Assembly: GCA_045638125.1 (NCBI GenBank)
Contig: JAZUAS010000124.1
Coordinates: 1-27,108, forward strand
Direction of reading: 5' to 3'
DNA from: SVTX01 sp045638125
Lineage (GTDB): Bacteria > Bacillota > Clostridia > Oscillospirales > CAG-272
DNA: 27,108 nucleotides
Shown here: positions 23,843-27,108 of the stretch, piece after piece
Layout: each line of letters starts with the position of its first letter
Position numbering within the stretch: the stretch's first letter is position 1
The notes under the pieces: model-generated
Told to the model about the DNA's origin: nothing
Databases searched by the model: none
Seen by the model: only the letters and a program-made list of their open reading frames with translations
Made by a program: the position numbers and the translations under genes

Positions 23843-24895
23843 ATGGAATTCAAAAGTTATCTTATAGATCAAGCCCGAAAGCATCCGTCAATGCAGCCAT
23901 CCGACATAGCCAAGATGTGCTATCAGGCAGCGCTGGGCGCGGAGCATCTGCTTCTTGATATCGAGCGCGCAAGAGCTTATTTTAATATGGAATTCGACTC
24001 GGTAGAGCCGCGTGAGGGCGAAATATTTGAGTGCCTTTCCGATAACGTGTGCCGAATCGACCTTGGCACATGGAAGAATAGCGGCTTGACACGCGAGTAT
24101 CTTTTCAAAATGTTCGTTGCCAGCGCAAGTGTATCGCATGACGGCAGAGAAAAGCTTGTTGAATATATTGCTTCGGTAGAGAATTGTTTGGATGAACTGA
24201 ACTTATCCTTTTCTCTTGATGATTGGAAATCGTTCTTTGAAAAACACCGAGAAATGGGCATGCCTGCAATTCATCACAGCCAGACGTATCGTGATGCCGA
24301 AAAGCCCACTTACAGAATAGTTGATCGCAAATTTACTAAAATCATTGATATTCTAAAAAGACTTAATGAGATTTCGGGAGATAAACCCCGAGTGATAGCC
24401 ATTGACGGCAGAGCGGCAGCGGGAAAATCTACCCTTGCCTCGCTTTTGAATGTGGTTCTTGATGCCGAGATCATTCACATGGACGATTTCTTTCTTCCTC
24501 CGTCGCTTCGCACATCCGAAAGACTTTCGGAGGCGGGCGGCAACATCCATTACGAGCGATTTGCCAAAGAGGTTATCCCATTTGTGGGCGGAGAGGAAAG
24601 CTTTGCCTACGAGGTTTTCGATTGCTCGGTCATGTCTATTAACGGAGCGCGAGAGATAAAGCCTTCAAGGTGGAGAATAGTAGAGGGTAGCTATAGCCGT
24701 CATCCAAAATTCGGAGGATATGCCGACTTTACCGTGTTTTGCTCGGTGTCGCCCGATGAGCAGATGGAGAGGATTCTCTCTCGCAACGGCGATTGGTTTG
24801 CGGAGAAATTTAAAAATGAATGGATACCTATGGAAGAGCGGTATTTTGAAGCATTCAATATACGCGAGAGCTCCGATATTGTGGTGTATCTTTAA
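23843..24895 (+). CDS. Uridine kinase-like P-loop kinase with extra N-terminal domain
   Basis: A 350-aa cytosolic protein in two parts. The C-terminal part (about 180-350) is a P-loop kinase of the uridine kinase/phosphoribulokinase type: Walker A GRAAAGKST (189-197), then IHMDDFFLP (211-219), and a VEGSY Walker B-like strand. Residues 1-150 form an alpha-helical domain I cannot assign, with QAALGAEHLL (28-37) and IHHSQTYRDAEKPTYRIV (143-160). The ATG follows the decarboxylase stop by one base, so translation is coupled. A purine-rich GTGGTG is the only ribosome binding site. The acceptor substrate is unknown; uridine is only one possibility. It closes the SCIFF operon before a strong terminator. 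Confidence 0.75.
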   Translation: MEFKSYLIDQARKHPSMQPSDIAKMCYQAALGAEHLLLDIERARAYFNMEFDSVEPREGEIFECLSDNVCRIDLGTWKNSGLTREYLFKMFVASASVSHDGREKLVEYIASVENCLDELNLSFSLDDWKSFFEKHREMGMPAIHHSQTYRDAEKPTYRIVDRKFTKIIDILKRLNEISGDKPRVIAIDGRAAAGKSTLASLLNVVLDAEIIHMDDFFLPPSLRTSERLSEAGGNIHYERFAKEVIPFVGGEESFAYEVFDCSVMSINGAREIKPSRWRIVEGSYSRHPKFGGYADFTVFCSVSPDEQMERILSRNGDWFAEKFKNEWIPMEERYFEAFNIRESSDIVVYL

Positions 24896-24901
24896 CAAAA
24901 A

Positions 24902-24938
24902 ACTCGTAAAGCCGTTTGTGACTTTACGAGTTTTTGTT
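24902..24938. terminator. Bidirectional terminator at the end of the SCIFF operon
   Basis: ACTCGTAAAG (24902-24911) pairs with CTTTACGAGT (24922-24931), followed by TTTTG on the plus strand and by TTTTT on the minus strand, so it also ends the convergent membrane protein gene. Confidence 0.9.
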
Positions 24939-24943
24939 TGTCT

Positions 24944-25771
24944 TTATTCATCTTTTTTTGTTTTTAGGCTGTTGGCGATGAAGCAGGGGATATAGGGCGC
25001 AGTGTGTAGGGCGAGATAGAAGATGTAGACGAGAATGACGCAACCCCAAATCGGAAGCTCACGCCCAATAAGTCCACCGATTGCGGATTTGATAGACGGG
25101 AGAAAGAATGAGTTCATTTTAAAAAACATATAGTCGGAGCCTATCCACGAGAAATTGACCAAGTGAGCCACTATTGACACAAGAAGCGCGGGAATGGCAG
25201 GCAAGAGAAGGTCAAGGGGATTTTTGGCGTCCTTAAAGGAGTGATAGCCCGAAATAAGCATAACGAGAGTGCAGAAAACCAGTGCGCCGTGGAACAAAAG
25301 CGTGTTTATTCCCGCAAATGAGATGCAGGAGTAGTTGCTGAGAACGTTGACGGGATAAACAAAGTTTATCGCACCTCCAAAAAATCCAAGCGTGCATAAA
25401 TATCCGCAAGCAGCGTATCTTACCTTGCCGCGCCCCCATATTGCGAAGGGCATGGCGTACATAAATATACTGCAGGGATAGAGGGGAAGATTTCCCCCCC
25501 ACTCAAAGCCTATCTTGTTTCCTGTGGTGGATTCCCAGATCATTCTAAAAATATCAATTACCGTGAGCGTTGCCCAAATTATCGCAAACGTCATGCGAAT
25601 AGTGCGCTCGCTCCTTTTGGAAAGCAGGATTGCACCAACGATGATCAACGCCAGTAATATTCCCACCAAGACAAAATGAAGGGGAGAAAATAGCTTTCCT
25701 ACCATCATGCTTTGGTCGAGGTGATCTTTATGCGTGAAAAAATTTTGAAAAACATATAATATTTTATCCAT
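24944..25771 (-). CDS. TIGR02206/YwaF family membrane protein
   Basis: A 275-aa integral membrane protein with about seven or eight helices. It matches the TIGR02206 (YwaF) family, recognised from LPLYPCSIFMY around Cys100 and the later LLFHGALVF with His161. Human TMEM164 has been placed in this superfamily, and as I recall a Cys and a His are needed for its acyltransferase activity; Cys100 and His161 could be the equivalents, which is inference. Bacterial function is unproven. The start is supported by AAGGGGC 6 nt upstream and promoter boxes at 25813-25841. It is monocistronic. Confidence 0.8.
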   Translation of the reverse strand: MDKILYVFQNFFTHKDHLDQSMMVGKLFSPLHFVLVGILLALIIVGAILLSKRSERTIRMTFAIIWATLTVIDIFRMIWESTTGNKIGFEWGGNLPLYPCSIFMYAMPFAIWGRGKVRYAACGYLCTLGFFGGAINFVYPVNVLSNYSCISFAGINTLLFHGALVFCTLVMLISGYHSFKDAKNPLDLLLPAIPALLVSIVAHLVNFSWIGSDYMFFKMNSFFLPSIKSAIGGLIGRELPIWGCVILVYIFYLALHTAPYIPCFIANSLKTKKDE

Positions 25772-25812
25772 AATTGCCCCTTTTCTGAGTGCTTATTTTC
25801 TCTTACGGCTAC

Positions 25813-25841
25813 ATTATATATTAAAATGACGAGAAATGCAA
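25813..25841 (-). promoter_or_regulatory. Promoter of the YwaF-family gene
   Basis: On the minus strand TTGCAT (25841-25836) and TATAAT (25818-25813) are separated by 17 bp, about 42 bp upstream of the ATG. Confidence 0.6.
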
Positions 25842-25975
25842 GATTTTTACGAAAAAAGTTTTTTGGTTGCACAGTTTCTTGTTTTTGTGAAAAACAGTAT
25901 AAAAAGTGCATAAAAAAGTTATACTATAACTAGGCAAAAAACTTTAAAAATTTTTATTTTTTTTGAAAAAACCTA

Positions 25976-26004
25976 TTGACAAATCGAATTTCTTTTGATA
26001 TAAT
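25976..26004 (+). promoter_or_regulatory. Consensus promoter of tRNA-Gln
   Basis: Perfect TTGACA (25976-25981) and TATAAT (25999-26004) with a 17-bp spacer, 31 bp before the tRNA. The preceding 25842-25975 is AT-rich and holds no gene that I can see. Confidence 0.9.
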
Positions 26005-26034
26005 ATGTAGGTCGTCAAGACGGAAACCAAATAT

Positions 26035-26110
26035 TGGGGTGTCGCCAAGCGGTAAGGCATCAGACTCTGACTCTGACATTTCCGGGGTTCGAATCCCTGC
26101 ACCCCAGCCA
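26035..26110 (+). tRNA. tRNA-Gln (anticodon CTG)
   Basis: The cloverleaf can be drawn by eye: acceptor TGGGGTG pairs with CACCCCA; a D arm with GCC/GGC and AAGCGGTAA; anticodon stem TCAGA/TCTGA around CTCTGAC, giving anticodon CTG; a T arm with CGGGG-TTCGAAT-CCCTG (one G-U); and an encoded CCA after the discriminator G (26107-26110 GCCA). It closely resembles bacterial tRNA-Gln. The CTG anticodon reads CAG; a TTG-anticodon tRNA would be needed elsewhere for CAA. Confidence 0.93.
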
Positions 26111-26117
26111 AATAAGG

Positions 26118-26160
26118 AACAGTAGATTGATACAATCGTATCGACCTACTGTTTTCTTTT
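26118..26160 (+). terminator. Terminator of tRNA-Gln
   Basis: AACAGTAG (26118-26125) pairs with CTACTGTT (26146-26153), and an inner GATAC/GTATC extends the stem. TTTTCTTTTT follows. Confidence 0.85.
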
Positions 26161-26180
26161 TATCGTTAAAAATTGACCGA

Positions 26181-26207
26181 AAGTCCTTGTAAATCAAGGG
26201 CTTTTTC
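26181..26207 (+). terminator. Second terminator-like hairpin after the tRNA
   Basis: AGTCCTTG (26182-26189) pairs with CAAGGGCT (26195-26202; one G-U) around TAAAT, followed by TTTTT. It has no obvious gene of its own, and may be left from a gene that once preceded it. Confidence 0.6.
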
Positions 26208-26269
26208 TCTTTGGTGGTGCATTTCACTATTTGCGGTGCCTATATCTTGTGCCTCGGATGCCCTAAAAT

Positions 26270-26304
26270 GCAGAAAAGCACTACTCCCTGTCAAGGTGTA
26301 GTGC
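26270..26304 (-). terminator. Terminator of the permease-thioredoxin operon
   Basis: GCACTAC (26278-26284) pairs with GTAGTGC (26298-26304). On the minus strand it is followed by TTTTCTGCATTTT. It lies about 90 bp beyond the thioredoxin stop. Confidence 0.65.
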
Positions 26305-26390
26305 CTTTCTATCGTTAAAAGACCGCTATTCGTTAAATTACTAATAACTCACCGATAAATTGGAATTTGGTTGTTTCTGCTTAAATGTTT

Positions 26391-26741
26391 TTATTTTTGC
26401 AAAAGAACCTTGACATCGGCAGCCTTCAGCACCTTGCCCATCGAAACAACCTTCTCATTTACTACAATGGCGGGCATACTCATAACACCGTATTCCATAA
26501 TTTTTGCCATATCGGTAACGTACTCGACCTCGATGGTAAGTCCGAGGTTTTTGACCGCTTCTTTTACATACTCAAGTTGCTGATGGCAGGACTTGCAACC
26601 TGCACCAAGCACCTTGATGCAGCAGATTCCTTCCACCTTTTGACCACAGCAGGTGTTAGCAGTTGTAGGCTGCTCCGCTACTGTACCGCAAGAGCAACAG
26701 CAAGTTTTTGTTTCTTCCTTTTTCTTTCCGAAAATTCCCAT
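26391..26741 (-). CDS. Thioredoxin-like small redox-active disulfide protein with Cys-rich N-terminus
   Basis: A 116-aa cytosolic protein. Residues about 39-116 are the glutaredoxin-like TM0996/MTH895 family (redox-active disulfide protein 2), with the active-site CKSC (Cys49, Cys52) and a cis-Pro90 in SMPAIV. The N-terminal tail is unusually rich in Cys: 14, 15, 16 and 18, then 31 and 32, then 40 and 41, suggesting metal or metalloid binding or extra redox sites. An AGGAGG lies 7 nt upstream of the ATG. It follows a permease gene by 18 bp; this pairing is common near metal or arsenic resistance genes, which suggests but does not prove such a role. Confidence 0.87.
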   Translation of the reverse strand: MGIFGKKKEETKTCCCSCGTVAEQPTTANTCCGQKVEGICCIKVLGAGCKSCHQQLEYVKEAVKNLGLTIEVEYVTDMAKIMEYGVMSMPAIVVNEKVVSMGKVLKAADVKVLLQK

Positions 26742-26759
26742 AGTAGATTCCTCCTGAAA

Positions 26760-27108
26760 TTAAATAATAAGTGGTTGAATGAGATTAAAGAAATATCCCA
26801 CAAGGATAATTCCAACCATACATATTGCGATAAAAATGCCGAGCAATTTAGGTTTTACCGCCTTGCGAAGCATAATGATCGACGGCAGAGAAAGCGTTGT
26901 GACACCCATCATAAAGGACAGAACCACACCGAGCAATGCTCCTTTTGCAAGCAACGCTTCTGCAATCGGTATCGTTCCGAAGATGTCGGCATACATAGGA
27001 ATGCCTGCAATGGTGGCAAGGATAACGCCAAAGGGGTTGCTACCGCCGAGTGCTTTTACAATCCATTCTTCCGGTATCCAATTATGAATGAGTGCACCGA
27101 TGCCAACG
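26760..27108 (-). CDS. YraQ/UPF0718-type permease (5' end beyond the window)
   Basis: Only the C-terminal 115 codons are present; the reading frame enters at 27107, well upstream of the first visible ATG (26996), so the start lies beyond the window. The fragment shows GALIHNWIPEEWI, then GSNPFGVILATIAGIPMYADIFG, and two further hydrophobic segments, matching the DUF318/PF03773 permease family that includes ArsP-like exporters. It should sit in the membrane, and its neighbour is a redox-active disulfide protein. The substrate cannot be assigned from the part seen. Confidence 0.82.
   Translation of the reverse strand, partial: VGIGALIHNWIPEEWIVKALGGSNPFGVILATIAGIPMYADIFGTIPIAEALLAKGALLGVVLSFMMGVTTLSLPSIIMLRKAVKPKLLGIFIAICMVGIILVGYFFNLIQPLII

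Larger units (their letters stand above)
26161..26320. repeat. Direct repeat TATCGTTAAAA with nearby GACCG
   Basis: TATCGTTAAAA occurs at 26161-26171 and again at 26310-26320, both after a T-rich run and both followed within 3 bp by GACCG. The copies are 149 bp apart, and each follows a terminator-like hairpin. No gene lies between them. Confidence 0.5.

Overview
The window looks like chromosomal DNA from an anaerobic, spore-forming, probably gut-associated member of the Clostridia. This is inferred from content only: a spoIIE sporulation phosphatase behind candidate Spo0A boxes, a SCIFF peptide with its radical-SAM maturase (a near-universal Clostridia signature), a type III glutamine synthetase, a preQ1-I riboswitch on queT, an intracellular glycan-use operon, and textbook sigma-A promoters with 17-bp spacers ahead of most transcription units. 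No species is claimed.

Layout. 1-420 is non-coding and full of inverted repeats. It leads into a preQ1-I riboswitch and queT (421-1064, +). A lipoprotein peptidyl-prolyl isomerase (1117-2298, -) diverges from birA (2473-3249, +). A SLOG-fold protein (3287-3781, -) diverges from spoIIE (4154-6739, +). A transglutaminase-like protein (6819-7658, +) and glnN (7777-9882, +) follow, each with its own promoter. A three-gene minus-strand efflux operon occupies 15085-9948: two half-ABC exporters forming a heterodimer, then a MATE pump. A second minus-strand operon (20526-15354) encodes one polypeptide fusing a 12-TM sugar permease to a GH2 glycosidase, followed by a cytosolic GH20 hexosaminidase.

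The plus-strand SCIFF region (20663-24895) holds the small Cys-rich precursor scfA (47 codons, found by eye), a repeat-like spacer, the maturase scfB, a YaaO-type Orn/Lys/Arg decarboxylase and a P-loop kinase with an extra N-terminal domain. A TIGR02206/YwaF-type membrane protein (25771-24944, -), a tRNA-Gln(CTG) with perfect promoter boxes, a terminator- and repeat-rich gap, and a Cys-rich thioredoxin-like protein downstream of a truncated YraQ-type permease close the window. The stretch after the tRNA has features of a possible island boundary.

The strongest leads are: (1) the permease-glycosidase fusion, which should put hydrolysis on the cytosolic face of its own transporter; (2) a SCIFF precursor with Gly at the position that supplies the Thr crosslink acceptor in the characterised homologue, plus a seventh Cys; (3) the ABC pair, whose non-consensus residues fall in one composite ATP site; (4) the Spo0A-box cluster and 21-bp-spacer promoter before spoIIE; (5) the hairpin arrays and the direct-repeat-flanked spacer inside the SCIFF operon.
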